Below the pieces are notes generated by a model that made no database searches, was not told where the DNA came from, and saw only the letters and a program-made list of their open reading frames with translations. 11,224 nucleotides of DNA, from positions 1 to 11,224 of the forward strand of contig AUXH01000609.1 of assembly GCA_000482145.1 (NCBI GenBank), written 5' to 3'. This DNA is from Strigomonas culicis (taxonomy: Eukaryota; Euglenozoa; Kinetoplastea; Trypanosomatida; Trypanosomatidae). Positions 1 to 8,094 of this stretch are shown here, one piece after another; position 1 is the first letter of the stretch, and every line of letters begins with the position of its first letter. The position numbers and the translations under genes are program-made.

Positions 1-48
1 AAGTATATTTTACTGTTTTACATATATATGTGTCTATGCATATGTATT

Positions 49-71
49 TATATATATATATATATATATAT
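49..71. repeat. TA dinucleotide microsatellite
   Basis: An uninterrupted run of TA units, 23 bases long, in non-coding AT-rich DNA. Confidence 0.9.
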
Positions 72-386
72 CAGTAGATGGGGAAGTGCCTGAGTAACCT
101 TCACAGCACAATAAAGTATTCACAATTCTTTTAACGAGTATCTGGAATTTACAAAAAGGCGCAACAATTATAATATATACACGCATTTACTACCATAACA
201 GAGGAGGGAAAATGAGTCTCATTTCTTTAAAAAAAAACGTTTTCCTTAGCAATTTCCCACTTAGCATGTTTTGTTCTGCCGAAGGGATAACAAAGAAAAT
301 CACTGTACTAGATGTGCGTATTTAATACATTGTTATTAGAAATATTGTCATTAGCATTCATATATATCAACAGTATTAAGAGTAGT

Positions 387-483
387 GTTAATAATGTTAA
401 TAATAATAATAAAACCAAAAACAACAGTAATTATGGTAATAACAATAATCATAACAATAATAATGATAATAATAATAATAAAG
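387..483. repeat. Imperfect TAA/AAC trinucleotide tract
   Basis: A run of TAA units interspersed with AAC and ATG-containing variants. On the plus strand it reads as an asparagine-rich string in an open frame. That frame is most simply explained by the repeat and not by a gene. Confidence 0.8.
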
Positions 484-727
484 ATAGCAACCACAATATG
501 ACAATGGCAATGCCTGAAAAACAACTCGAAAAAAAATACGAAGTAAATACCTTCAATATGTATTTAAACAGTGTAGTTGATCCTCTATCATTATTCTTCT
601 TCCAAGTGGTGCTGCTTGTGGTAATAGTAGCAATACAATTATGAAGCAGCGAAAAAAAAAAAACGCACGTAAAAGTGAAAAGAGAATGTGTCCATAAAAC
701 CATATTAACTGAAAACAAGGGTAAATG

Positions 728-1000
728 TCATTTTTGGCTAGATAATCGAGTAGTAACTGCAAAAAGAACATTAATATCCACGTCGGAAAGGATAGAAACT
801 CTACTTTTCGTAATTCGTACCCTGAAACAAGAACCATTGCTCACTGGAGTCACACACCATCCCTTTTTCTTCAACCTCTTTTGCAATTTCTGAACATAAG
901 CTTCGCAAAGCAAGTGGAAGCGTGGTCTACATCTGGAGCACATGCTTATTTGTGCTGATGAAGTAGACACTGCGCTATTATTACAAAAGGCGCAGTTCAT
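728..1000 (-). CDS. Small PHD-like cysteine-rich protein (tentative)
   Basis: A 90-codon frame with an ATG at 1000-998 and a TGA stop at 730-728. The product begins with a cysteine/histidine pattern C3-x2-C6-x14-C21-x2-C24-x4-H29-x2-C32. This spacing fits the first six metal ligands of a PHD finger, and an aromatic residue (F28) sits just before the histidine as in many PHD fingers. A lysine-rich helical stretch (about 37-46) follows, then W48-C49 and C58. The normal last CxxC pair is absent (C49-x8-C58 instead), so any fold would be atypical. The C-terminal 30 residues look like an ordinary folded segment. A candidate splice acceptor at 1033/1032 would give a 31-nt leader without an upstream ATG. 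The frame is less GC-rich than the other genes here but richer than the flanking spacer. It could be a fast-evolving real gene, a decayed remnant, or chance. I do not recognise a named family member. Confidence 0.45.
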   Translation of the reverse strand: MNCAFCNNSAVSTSSAQISMCSRCRPRFHLLCEAYVQKLQKRLKKKGWCVTPVSNGSCFRVRITKSRVSILSDVDINVLFAVTTRLSSQK

Positions 1001-1031
1001 TCCACTTTATGAGAGTCCCAACGAGTGGTTC

Positions 1032-1092
1032 CTACGTTTGTATTTATATATATATATATATATATGTTAATTTTTTTTACGAAGAAGGAGGG
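1032..1092 (-). promoter_or_regulatory. Candidate trans-splice acceptor for the small PHD-like frame
   Basis: On the minus strand a pyrimidine tract (complement of 1081-1092) is followed by A/T-rich DNA without AG until an AG at 1033/1032. The tract is short, and a TA repeat (1045-1065) lies between tract and acceptor, so this is weaker than the other acceptors in the window. Confidence 0.4.
1045..1065. repeat. TA dinucleotide microsatellite
   Basis: A TA run of about 21 bases in the spacer between the large zinc-module gene and the small frame downstream of it. Confidence 0.9.
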
Positions 1093-1105
1093 TTCACGTC
1101 TTTCT

Positions 1106-1111
<6 letters not shown>

Positions 1112-1158
<47 letters not shown>
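1112..1158. repeat. Compound (AT)n(GT)n microsatellite
   Basis: An uninterrupted AT run (1112-1140) passes directly into nine TG units (1141-1158). It begins only 40 bases past the stop codon of the large zinc-module gene, so it probably lies in that gene's 3' untranslated region or at the mRNA boundary. Confidence 0.9.
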
Positions 1159-1197
1159 AAAACAGAAAACAAATTCCCTCCCAAAGAGAGAGAAGAA

Positions 1198-4100
1198 CTA
1201 CACGTGCTTCTCCTTGTCGACTAGACTCGCTTCGCTCGATACATTCCCTTTAGGTGGCGAAAACCTTCCCCACTCAACGTCACCGGCACTCACAACTGGG
1301 TGCTCGACTACGGGCGCCTTGTGCGATGTGTATCCGTCTTGAGGCGGTGCCATTGCCTTTGAGGGAGATCCCTCTCGCTTCCGCTGTGTACGCCTAATTC
1401 GCTCCGTGTGGCTCGTGCACAGCGGACATCGCGCCTCGAGGTACACCAGCCCACACGCCTCGCACAGATTGGGCACGAAGGGGATGCTCTGTCTTCCATA
1501 CAGCAGCACGGTGTCGCTCGCGCCACTGCCGGCGGGATGCTCCGGCGTGCCCTTAGACGTCAGTGCATCAAAGTCCTTCTGGTGGGCACAGTGAATACAG
1601 AAGCGCTCGAACTCCAGGTTGGCACGACCGCAGAACGTACAGCACCAGCACTCCGACGGAAACAGATCCTGCACCGCCGGCCGCAGCGTCAGGCACCGTG
1701 TGCACAGGTACCGACACACGTCCTTGTTGGTGCTCTCGGCGCCGCACTGGCCGCAGGTCCATTCCTGTGTCGGCGCGTAGTCGCAGAGCGCCTCCGGGTG
1801 TCCGCCGAGGCACAAGGCACAGCGCTCCTCCGCCAGGTAATAGGAGGCCGTGCTCTTGGCCAAGCCGCATTTTTCGTCCACCACGAGCAGCAGCTGCTTC
1901 AGCAGGGCGACGCACCGACGCGCGTCCAAGTCGACCGACACGCGCGTGTACAGGTGATCGATCAGCCGGTGCAGCAGCAGGAACACGTCCGTGCGGGCGA
2001 CGCTCAGTGTCGGCACATCCACATCGCGTGGCCACACCTCGCAGAGGATTTCCGTGCTGGCGAGCACCTTTTTGACAGCACCACTTCCCTGCGCGGACAG
2101 GTGCATCGCCGTCGTGGCTACCGCGGGGCGGCCGCGGCGCCCCTCTCGCTCCCCACCTGCCTGTGCGCACGCGACGAGCGCGGCACAGGTGGCTGTCAGC
2201 GCGGGCGTGCTCCACCCCGCCGCCACAGGCGGGCCCACGTACTTGTGGCAGTGGGGGCACACGGCGGACAGATCGGCGGCGGCTATCACGGCCGTGCAGT
2301 GCACACAGCTTCGCTCCGAGAGGCGCAGCCGCTCCGCGTCCGTCCGCTGAAGGTCGCAGCCACACGCCACGCAGCAGGCGGGGGCCGTCGCAGGGGCCGT
2401 GTCCTCCGTCCGATCCGCCTGGATGGTGCCGCATTGCTGGCACAGGAAGAAGGGGAGGGTGCGCACCGCCGCGCTCGGCGCCGAGGCACTCGCAGGCGTC
2501 CCTGTCGCCTGCGTGGTGGTGTCATTCGCCACGTCCGGCGCCGCCGATGGGGGCGGGGAGACATGCAGTGCATCACTCCCACACGCTGCGCACATAAGGG
2601 CGAAGGCGTTCGTTTCTTCTCGAAGGCAGCCCCGGCAGTGCCGCGTCGCCTGTGCCGTGTGCTCCATCGCAAACGGCAGACACTCCACCTGCGGGCAGGC
2701 AGGACACGTGCGCTCGAGGGAGCTGCGCAGCTCCGCGCAGCCAGGGCACCGCCAAATGCTGCTGTGCTGCGCCGCATGCGGCTGGCGAAACGCGTTGCAG
2801 CGCCGACAGAAGCCGATCGTGTGCTCGTACGCCTCCTTCGCTGCGGTGGCCGCCGGCGGCTCCCGCGCGCACCGGCAGAAAGGGCGCTGGGGTGGCAGTC
2901 GCGCGTACTGCCGCGCCGCCGGGCCCGTCGCCTTGCCGCAGCGGAAGCAGAGCACCGTCTGCCGCGCGGGGTTCGCCGCCCGGCACGCGGCGCAGCTCCA
3001 CGACTTGCGCGGCAGCACGGCCGCGGTGTTCTGCGCCGTCATGGCGACGCCGCAGGAGCGGCAGCCGAGCAGGTGCTCGTTCTGGATGTACGCGCAGTGC
3101 CCGCACGCGACCAGCCCGCTGCGCAGCGACGCGCACACGCAGTAATTGAAGCGGTCGCTGTTGAGCCGGCCGCAGGCGGTGCACTGCCACAGCTTGTAGA
3201 AGGGCGCGAGCTGGGGGTCGCGGCGGGCGACGGGGGCCGGGTCCACGTTCCAGACCGCCGCGAGGTGGTCGAGCACGTCGCGGCGGCCGACGTCGCGCGC
3301 GACGCTCAGCGCGAAGTACATCAGGAAGGGCAGCTTGTGCGTGGACGCGTCGATGCGGCGAAACAGCTCCTGGATGGCGTGGCTCGCCGCGTGCTGAAAC
3401 GTCCACACGAGGGCGGTCGTGAGGGGCACGGCCACCACGGGCAGCCGGACCGCGGTCTCAATGAGCTCCATGACCATATCCGTATTGATGTCATCCCCAA
3501 CAAACAGCAACGTGTCGCGCACCATGGGGATGAAGCCTTCGATGACCGTCTTGGGCACCACATGTGCCTCGTGCTTCAGCGCCTGCCCCATGCCGTGCAG
3601 CCGGTCGCACAGCCCACCGAGCAGGTACTCCACCAGCTGGCTGATCAAGAGCCCGGCGTTGTGAAACCCCACCAGCGCGCGGTAGAGCGGCCTCAGGTCC
3701 GCCGCAGCGCCCTCCCGCCCCGCCAGCCGGCACACCAGCGCCATCGCCTGGAAGACGACGGGCGGGAGGCGCACCCAGCCCCCCGGGCGGCTCGTGCCCA
3801 GCGCCGCGAGCGCCGCCGTCGCCCCCTGTATGTCCCGCAGCTCCGCGCGCGCGACCACACCGAAGGCCGTCTCGCGCAGCGTCGGGTACCGCCGGTAGAC
3901 GTGCGCCACGTGGTCGTAGCGGCGCAGCGCCACGCTCAGGGTGACACTGCTCACCAGCCCCTCCTCCACCTCCGCCATGGCGCGACCCTGGTGCAGGAGG
4001 TCGCGCATCGCGCGCAGCAGGGTCTCCTCGGACGCCCGGCGCGCCGTCATCCCGCGCTGTGCGAGGCTGACGACACTCATGCTGCAGTGCGCCAGGAAGC

Positions 4101-5385
4101 GGTTCATCGCCCGGTACGTGACAAGGCCCTCCCGCTCGTAGTAGGCGTACGTGTCGCAGAGCACGTCGCACGGCGCCTGCTTGAGGCAGCGCAGCGCGAG
4201 CGAGGCGATCTCGGTCCCGCTGTCGTGATGGAGCGCCATGTCCCGCAGCACCTCCGCGGGGAGGCCGCAGACCGCGCACCGGTGGAGGCTCGCCAGGAAC
4301 GGCAGCTCCGACAGCGCGCTGGCGTGGTGCTTGCCCTTCTGCCTTTCGTGCAGGACGTACGCGACTTGCTTCAGGCACAGCCTCACGAGGCGCGCGGAGA
4401 CAAGGGGGTGCCACTGGTAGCGGTGCGCGAACGGTTTCTCTCCACCGTCGGCCGCATCGCACGCGATGGTCAGCCCCTCAATGACGGCGCCCATGTTCTG
4501 TGGGGACGCGTCCAAGAGGGAGGGCTTGAAAAGCTCATCCAGCGACAGCCGTCGCTGCGCATCCGCGGGGCAGAAGGGTGCCTCCGCCCCGTCCGTAGTG
4601 TCGGCCACACGCGCATAGGCGGCGTACGCCTCTAGCAAAAAGACAGATACCTGCGTCACCGTCTCCGCGGGTGACTCGGGGTCAGCGGCCGCATCGCGCA
4701 GCAGTCGAGAAAACTGGCGCAACGTGGCGGCCGCCGCGATGGGCGGCTGGTGGCCGACCGCCACGCCCCCGTCCCCTAAGGCGACGAGCTCCTCTAAGAT
4801 GCCGGCGGCGGTCAACGCGCGATTCAGCGCGTACGGTGTGTTGTAGGATGCCTCGGCAGCCCCACGCCCATGGCGGTCGGTGTAAGCGTAAAAATTGTCG
4901 AGCGCGGCATCCATGCTGTCCAGCTGACGGCTCAGCACCTGGGCGCGCGTATCCTCCCGGCGCGCGAGACGCATCACCTTTCCCCGGCTGCAGTGCAGCT
5001 CCAAGAACACACTCGGCGCGCACCCGGCGCATGTCTCAAAGAGGTGCGCATGGGCGCGCTCCTCCTCCGCGTGCGCGGGCTGGGCCACGCCCACGTACGG
5101 CAGCCAGCGGGCCGTGAAGGCCGCCCGGGGCGTGGCCAGGGGCCGACGCGGCCGCCCGCCACGCGCGTACCGCGTCCACCCACACGACGCGGCGGCGGCT
5201 GGCTCCGGCCGCGCGGAGGCGGAGAAGGGAGCGGCGGGGGTCCACAGAGGCGAGCGACAGCCTCCTGCCGTGGCGGCACCGCGGCGGCTGGGTGGCATGG
5301 AGGGAGCGCGCAGGTCGAGGCACGAGGAGGTCAGGGGGGCGCTGTGGGACCGCCGCCATGCACGCGTTGCGCGTACAGCAGACAT
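1198..5385 (-). CDS. Large multi-zinc-module protein with RanBP2-type fingers, probably mitochondrial
   Basis: A single uninterrupted 1395-codon frame, ATG at 5385 and TAG at 1200-1198. Residues 1-20 are rich in arginine, serine and alanine with no acidic residue, as in a mitochondrial presequence. Residues of about 100-730 form a long, mostly helical region with repeated amphipathic segments but no motif I can name. From 735 onward there are successive four-cysteine modules: C735/738/749/751, C761/764/775/778, C798/801/813/816, C837/839/860/863, C880/883/894/897, C917/920/932/935, C982/985/1005/1008, C1027/1030/1043/1046, C1211/1214/1228/1231, C1249/1252/1263/1266 and C1308/1311/1320/1323, plus a partial one at C1189/1192/1201. 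The module at W1247 fits W-x-C-x2-C-x3-N-x6-C-x2-C exactly, the RanBP2 finger consensus; those at W733, W796 and W1209 are close variants. Others resemble zinc ribbons. RanBP2 fingers bind single-stranded RNA or protein, so an organellar RNA role is a reasonable inference, not shown. The basic tail (1328-1338) follows the last module. The ATG is the first after the candidate splice acceptor at 5468/5467. I do not recognise a named gene. Confidence 0.9.
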   Translation of the reverse strand: MSAVRATRAWRRSHSAPLTSSCLDLRAPSMPPSRRGAATAGGCRSPLWTPAAPFSASARPEPAAAASCGWTRYARGGRPRRPLATPRAAFTARWLPYVGVAQPAHAEEERAHAHLFETCAGCAPSVFLELHCSRGKVMRLARREDTRAQVLSRQLDSMDAALDNFYAYTDRHGRGAAEASYNTPYALNRALTAAGILEELVALGDGGVAVGHQPPIAAAATLRQFSRLLRDAAADPESPAETVTQVSVFLLEAYAAYARVADTTDGAEAPFCPADAQRRLSLDELFKPSLLDASPQNMGAVIEGLTIACDAADGGEKPFAHRYQWHPLVSARLVRLCLKQVAYVLHERQKGKHHASALSELPFLASLHRCAVCGLPAEVLRDMALHHDSGTEIASLALRCLKQAPCDVLCDTYAYYEREGLVTYRAMNRFLAHCSMSVVSLAQRGMTARRASEETLLRAMRDLLHQGRAMAEVEEGLVSSVTLSVALRRYDHVAHVYRRYPTLRETAFGVVARAELRDIQGATAALAALGTSRPGGWVRLPPVVFQAMALVCRLAGREGAAADLRPLYRALVGFHNAGLLISQLVEYLLGGLCDRLHGMGQALKHEAHVVPKTVIEGFIPMVRDTLLFVGDDINTDMVMELIETAVRLPVVAVPLTTALVWTFQHAASHAIQELFRRIDASTHKLPFLMYFALSVARDVGRRDVLDHLAAVWNVDPAPVARRDPQLAPFYKLWQCTACGRLNSDRFNYCVCASLRSGLVACGHCAYIQNEHLLGCRSCGVAMTAQNTAAVLPRKSWSCAACRAANPARQTVLCFRCGKATGPAARQYARLPPQRPFCRCAREPPAATAAKEAYEHTIGFCRRCNAFRQPHAAQHSSIWRCPGCAELRSSLERTCPACPQVECLPFAMEHTAQATRHCRGCLREETNAFALMCAACGSDALHVSPPPSAAPDVANDTTTQATGTPASASAPSAAVRTLPFFLCQQCGTIQADRTEDTAPATAPACCVACGCDLQRTDAERLRLSERSCVHCTAVIAAADLSAVCPHCHKYVGPPVAAGWSTPALTATCAALVACAQAGGEREGRRGRPAVATTAMHLSAQGSGAVKKVLASTEILCEVWPRDVDVPTLSVARTDVFLLLHRLIDHLYTRVSVDLDARRCVALLKQLLLVVDEKCGLAKSTASYYLAEERCALCLGGHPEALCDYAPTQEWTCGQCGAESTNKDVCRYLCTRCLTLRPAVQDLFPSECWCCTFCGRANLEFERFCIHCAHQKDFDALTSKGTPEHPAGSGASDTVLLYGRQSIPFVPNLCEACGLVYLEARCPLCTSHTERIRRTQRKREGSPSKAMAPPQDGYTSHKAPVVEHPVVSAGDVEWGRFSPPKGNVSSEASLVDKEKHV

Positions 5386-5925
5386 ACAGAGGGCGCCGTG
5401 TCAAGCGCACACAACAGTAACGTGGCGCCCGTCTAAATTCCCAGTGTTGAGGTGCTGGGCTATAAGCTGGGTGCCAGAAAAAAAAAGGGAGGATATGTGG
5501 CAGGAAAGACGAAGAGAGAGAGAGAGGAGGAAGGGGGATCAGAGTGAGCACAGAGCACGTCATGACGAGAAAAGTCTCACAAGCAAAACGGTAAAAAAAA
5601 GCAATCATTCGCCTCGCACTCACAACTAAACAAACAAGCGAAAAACACTAGCACGTGTGAAAACATTATAAAGCAATTCATATTTCACTATCACTAATAA
5701 TCATTATTATAATACACAGCTAAGAAAAGGATAGGCAATAAAAAAACGCGTGTGTTTGCATTTGAAGAGAAAACAAAACAGTGTATCGTTCGTTATTACA
5801 TTTCCCTACTATATACTAACATACTAAGTTTCAGAGTTGTCAGCAACATGGAAATCAAGTCACAGCGGCAGCTTCAGCATGCGTATCTGCGTGTGCGGAA
5901 CGGGAAAAACAAAGAGCCATGCGGG
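5386..5925. other. Spacer between the NDUFB7-like and zinc-module genes
   Basis: Non-coding. On the minus strand it holds the 3' untranslated region of the NDUFB7-like gene (AT-rich, about 5580-5925), then a strong pyrimidine tract and the acceptor for the zinc-module gene, then an 81-nt leader. Open frames here extend from neighbouring antisense frames and carry no recognisable domain. No RNA gene is seen. Confidence 0.7.
5467..5538 (-). promoter_or_regulatory. Trans-splice acceptor of the zinc-module gene
   Basis: On the minus strand a long C/T tract (complement of about 5503-5538) and a T run lead to the first AG at 5468/5467. The predicted leader (5466-5386) is 81 nt and has no ATG before the annotated start. 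Further AGs follow within about 10 nt and could be used instead. Confidence 0.65.
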
Positions 5926-6603
5926 TCACGGCTGGACCGGCCGCTTGTCCTCCGGCAGCGGAAAGCCAGGCACCATGTCGTGCACGATCTCGTCCGGGAT
6001 GATCTTGTGTCCGTACGAGCTGGTCATCGTGCCCTTCTCCCAGTTGGTGGGCGCGAACTCGGCCCGCATGAGGGAGCGGTTCGGCTCCTTCCACATGACG
6101 GGGTTCTGCGGGTCGCGCTCGTCCCAGCCGCTAAGCCGGGCGGACGCCGCCATGCTCCAGTAGTAGGACGCCATGTAGTAGGGGAAGCCGAGGTACATGA
6201 TGCTCGGGAAGAATTTCTTGTCCTCCGTCGTGTAGTCCTTTGTCAGCTCCATGAACTTCTGTTTGAGCAGCTGCATGCGGTACGTCTCGTACGAGCGGCA
6301 CACCAGCCACGCCTCCTCGAACTCGTGGCAGTTGACCGTGCCCCAGGTGACCGGCTTCAGGTTCTTCAGGCAGCGGTGAAAGGGGATCCAGCGGTGCACG
6401 CACTGGTCGCGGAAGACAATGGGGACCTGGTGCAGCTCCATGAAGTCGCGCGAGACGGACATGGGCCGGCGCTGGTGGCCACGGTCTGCGCCAAAGGGGT
6501 CCAGCTTGTTCCACAGCAGCGGGTTATCGTACGGGCCCAGGTTGATGGGAGGCATGGGCTCGCCAGGCTGGCTAGTGTTCAAATCTTTCAAGTACTCCGT
6601 CAT
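5926..6603 (-). CDS. NDUFB7: NADH:ubiquinone oxidoreductase subunit NDUFB7 (B18)-like, twin CX9C
   Basis: A 225-residue protein, ATG at 6603 and TGA at 5928-5926. It carries a twin CX9C motif: C68-x9-C78 and C92-x9-C102, followed by a charged helix with R-S-Y-E-T-Y-R-M at 103-110. This is the arrangement of complex I subunit NDUFB7, in which two disulfides lock a helical hairpin in the intermembrane space and the protein is imported through the MIA pathway. The segment before C68 (F-R-D-Q) and the helix after C102 also resemble the family. The protein is much longer than the human subunit (137 residues). It has about 67 residues before the hairpin and about 120 after it, including a hydrophobic aromatic stretch at about 132-155 that could touch or span the membrane. 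Start choice is supported by a clear splice acceptor 50 nt upstream. Other twin-CX9C proteins remain possible, but the flanking residues favour NDUFB7. Confidence 0.75.
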   Translation of the reverse strand: MTEYLKDLNTSQPGEPMPPINLGPYDNPLLWNKLDPFGADRGHQRRPMSVSRDFMELHQVPIVFRDQCVHRWIPFHRCLKNLKPVTWGTVNCHEFEEAWLVCRSYETYRMQLLKQKFMELTKDYTTEDKKFFPSIMYLGFPYYMASYYWSMAASARLSGWDERDPQNPVMWKEPNRSLMRAEFAPTNWEKGTMTSSYGHKIIPDEIVHDMVPGFPLPEDKRPVQP

Positions 6604-7314
6604 TGTTCGTTTTTAACCACAACAAACCAAAGGGGAAATGAATACACCAAGTGCTAAATGAAAGAGGAAGAAAAGGGAGAACAAAAAAAAAATAAGTAAG
6701 CGTAATAAGGTTCGCTATTCGTTCTACTATACTATATGATGCTAAGCGACAGTATTTCTGCGGTGGAGACGTAAGAAAGGGAAAGAGGAAACATGACGAA
6801 TAGTGAGAATACATACACACAGAAGAAAAGAGAGAGAACGGTATATTTGTTAGTTGCCCGTTGCGCAGTTGTTTGTTTGAATGTTTGTTTCTTCATTTTT
6901 TTTTTTACAATGCAATTTCGCAGCGTTACGAAAACGAACAGAGAACCCAAAAAGGAAATTACGATACATTAAAGAGAAAAAAGAAAAGAAGAAAACAGAA
7001 GAAGAGGCAGGGTATAAATACTAGCCACAACATCTATGCAGTGGCATCGAATGGACCTTTTTAGCCATACTTTTAAATTTTGTGTGTGTTTTTTCCTTAT
7101 ATATATATATATTGTAAGCTTCTTTTTTTTTTTTGCAGAGGAGTTTTGTGATGAATTGTCCGCTCGTAGTAAGATATTTTTTTTTTGCTGGCGTTTTATT
7201 GTATTTTTTGTGTCTGTGCTTGATTGCTTTCTTATTATCGTACTTTCAACCGAAAGAGAGAAGAAAATAAGGGAGTGGAAGAGAGAACAAAAACCTGCTT
7301 GTTCATCCTCTTCC
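6604..7314. other. AT-rich spacer between the PEX11-like and NDUFB7-like genes
   Basis: Non-coding. It probably holds the 3' untranslated region of the PEX11-like gene and then the splice signals of the NDUFB7-like gene. Homopolymer A/T runs and a short TA run near 7100-7112 are present. The open frames that cross it encode low-complexity lysine, serine or phenylalanine strings and are not credible genes. Confidence 0.7.
6654..6692 (-). promoter_or_regulatory. Trans-splice acceptor of the NDUFB7-like gene
   Basis: On the minus strand a T run and a C/T-rich tract (complement of 6660-6692) are followed at once by AG at 6655/6654. The predicted leader is 50 nt (6653-6604), with no upstream ATG. 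This is one of the clearest acceptor signals in the window. Confidence 0.75.
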
Positions 7315-8094
7315 CTAAACAAAGCTACTCAGGAAGCCGGGAACGGATGCGATGAGGCCCATCAGGCCCTGTGGTGTATTCGGAATGGCGTAGACGGGTG
7401 GCGCGCAGGCCGTGATGATCTCAACCAGGTCACCGGAGAACAGTGCCTTTGGCAAGTGCGAAGGTCCCGCGGGCAGCGCGCGCTTCTGCATCGTGTATGT
7501 GTACACCGTCATCAAGAAGCCATCCCACACCGCGTACAGAAGCCGCTTGTACTCCCGCTCGATGCTCTTATCTCCCGCCGCCTTCTTCTGCTTCGCCTCA
7601 TCGTAGTTGAAGTCCTTCAATATAAGGTAATTCATAATGAGACGGCACACGTTGGAGTAGAAGAGAAACACTACTCGGATGCGATTGGTCCGCTCCGTCA
7701 ACGCGGGCAGGTTCAGAATACCCATCTTCGTCAGCAGGTTCAGCTCCTCCCCGATGAGAAAGAGCGTGAACAAGCTGGTGGACAAGATGCGAGTGAGTCC
7801 GATCGCGCTGGAGGCACTCTTCGTCATGAACAGAATCATGTTCTTTGGGTTAAGGATGGGGGTCACGACAAACCACTGCGACACGCGTGTGATGGTGCGG
7901 TAGTGCGAGGCAGCCTCCATGATGGTTTTGAGGTTGTTGGAGAGCGTGGGGTGCCCTGCCGCGAGCGCAGGATCGATAAACACCTGCGAGGCGAACTGCA
8001 CCACCGACATGACGCGGTCGAGGTTGCCGCGGTCACTGATGTATTTGTTTATCCTTCCTGCATCCCCTGTGTCAATGTGTGCCAAGCCGGGCAT
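7315..8094 (-). CDS. PEX11-family glycosomal membrane-like protein, divergent GIM5 paralogue
   Basis: A 259-residue protein, ATG at 8094 and TAG at 7317-7315. It aligns along its length with the GIM5-type protein encoded next to it. The shared landmarks are a V-x-x-V-V-Q-F helix start at 28-34, H-P-T-L-S-x-x-L at 48-55, Y-R-T-I-T-R at 65-70, and a C-terminal G-L-x-G-L-I-A-S at 243-250. Hydrophobic segments lie at about 76-92, 100-115, 140-160 and 222-258. PEX11-family proteins sit in the peroxisome or glycosome membrane and drive its elongation and division; trypanosomatid genomes carry PEX11 itself plus GIM5-type relatives. Compared with the neighbour it has about 15 extra N-terminal residues and a basic K/E-rich loop at 163-184. 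The two genes look like an old tandem duplication. Its specific role, as opposed to that of GIM5, cannot be told from sequence. Confidence 0.78.
   Translation of the reverse strand: MPGLAHIDTGDAGRINKYISDRGNLDRVMSVVQFASQVFIDPALAAGHPTLSNNLKTIMEAASHYRTITRVSQWFVVTPILNPKNMILFMTKSASSAIGLTRILSTSLFTLFLIGEELNLLTKMGILNLPALTERTNRIRVVFLFYSNVCRLIMNYLILKDFNYDEAKQKKAAGDKSIEREYKRLLYAVWDGFLMTVYTYTMQKRALPAGPSHLPKALFSGDLVEIITACAPPVYAIPNTPQGLMGLIASVPGFLSSFV

Larger units (their letters stand above)
1..727. other. AT-rich spacer with microsatellites, no supported gene
   Basis: This stretch is AT-rich and low in complexity. It contains a TA dinucleotide run at 49-71, a long imperfect AAT/TAA trinucleotide region at about 387-483, and several A or T homopolymers. 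The open frames that cross it translate into asparagine runs or leucine/phenylalanine runs, as expected from simple repeats and not from a conserved protein. If the small minus-strand gene at 728-1000 is real, its 3' untranslated region and the intergenic space to the next gene lie here. No RNA gene or promoter-like element is recognisable. Confidence 0.7.

Noticed and set aside
312..644. Plus-strand asparagine-rich frame of 110 codons
   Set aside because: Mostly a translation of the TAA/AAC trinucleotide repeat, on the strand opposite to all the genes, with no motif.
1408..4635. Plus-strand open frame of 1075 codons, antisense to the zinc-module gene
   Set aside because: It has only a GTG start and an arginine/alanine/glutamine-rich composition without domains. 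It is explained by the high GC content of the sense gene, which removes stop codons from the antisense frame. The sense frame has the zinc motifs, an ATG and splice signals.
5752..6657. Plus-strand frame of 301 codons antisense to the NDUFB7-like gene
   Set aside because: Composition is that of an antisense shadow (valine, arginine, histidine, leucine) and it has no domain; the sense frame has the twin CX9C motif and a clean splice acceptor.
6969..7322. Minus-strand frame of 117 codons downstream of the PEX11-like gene
   Set aside because: It overlaps the end of that gene and is low complexity (lysine, serine, phenylalanine runs), consistent with untranslated sequence.
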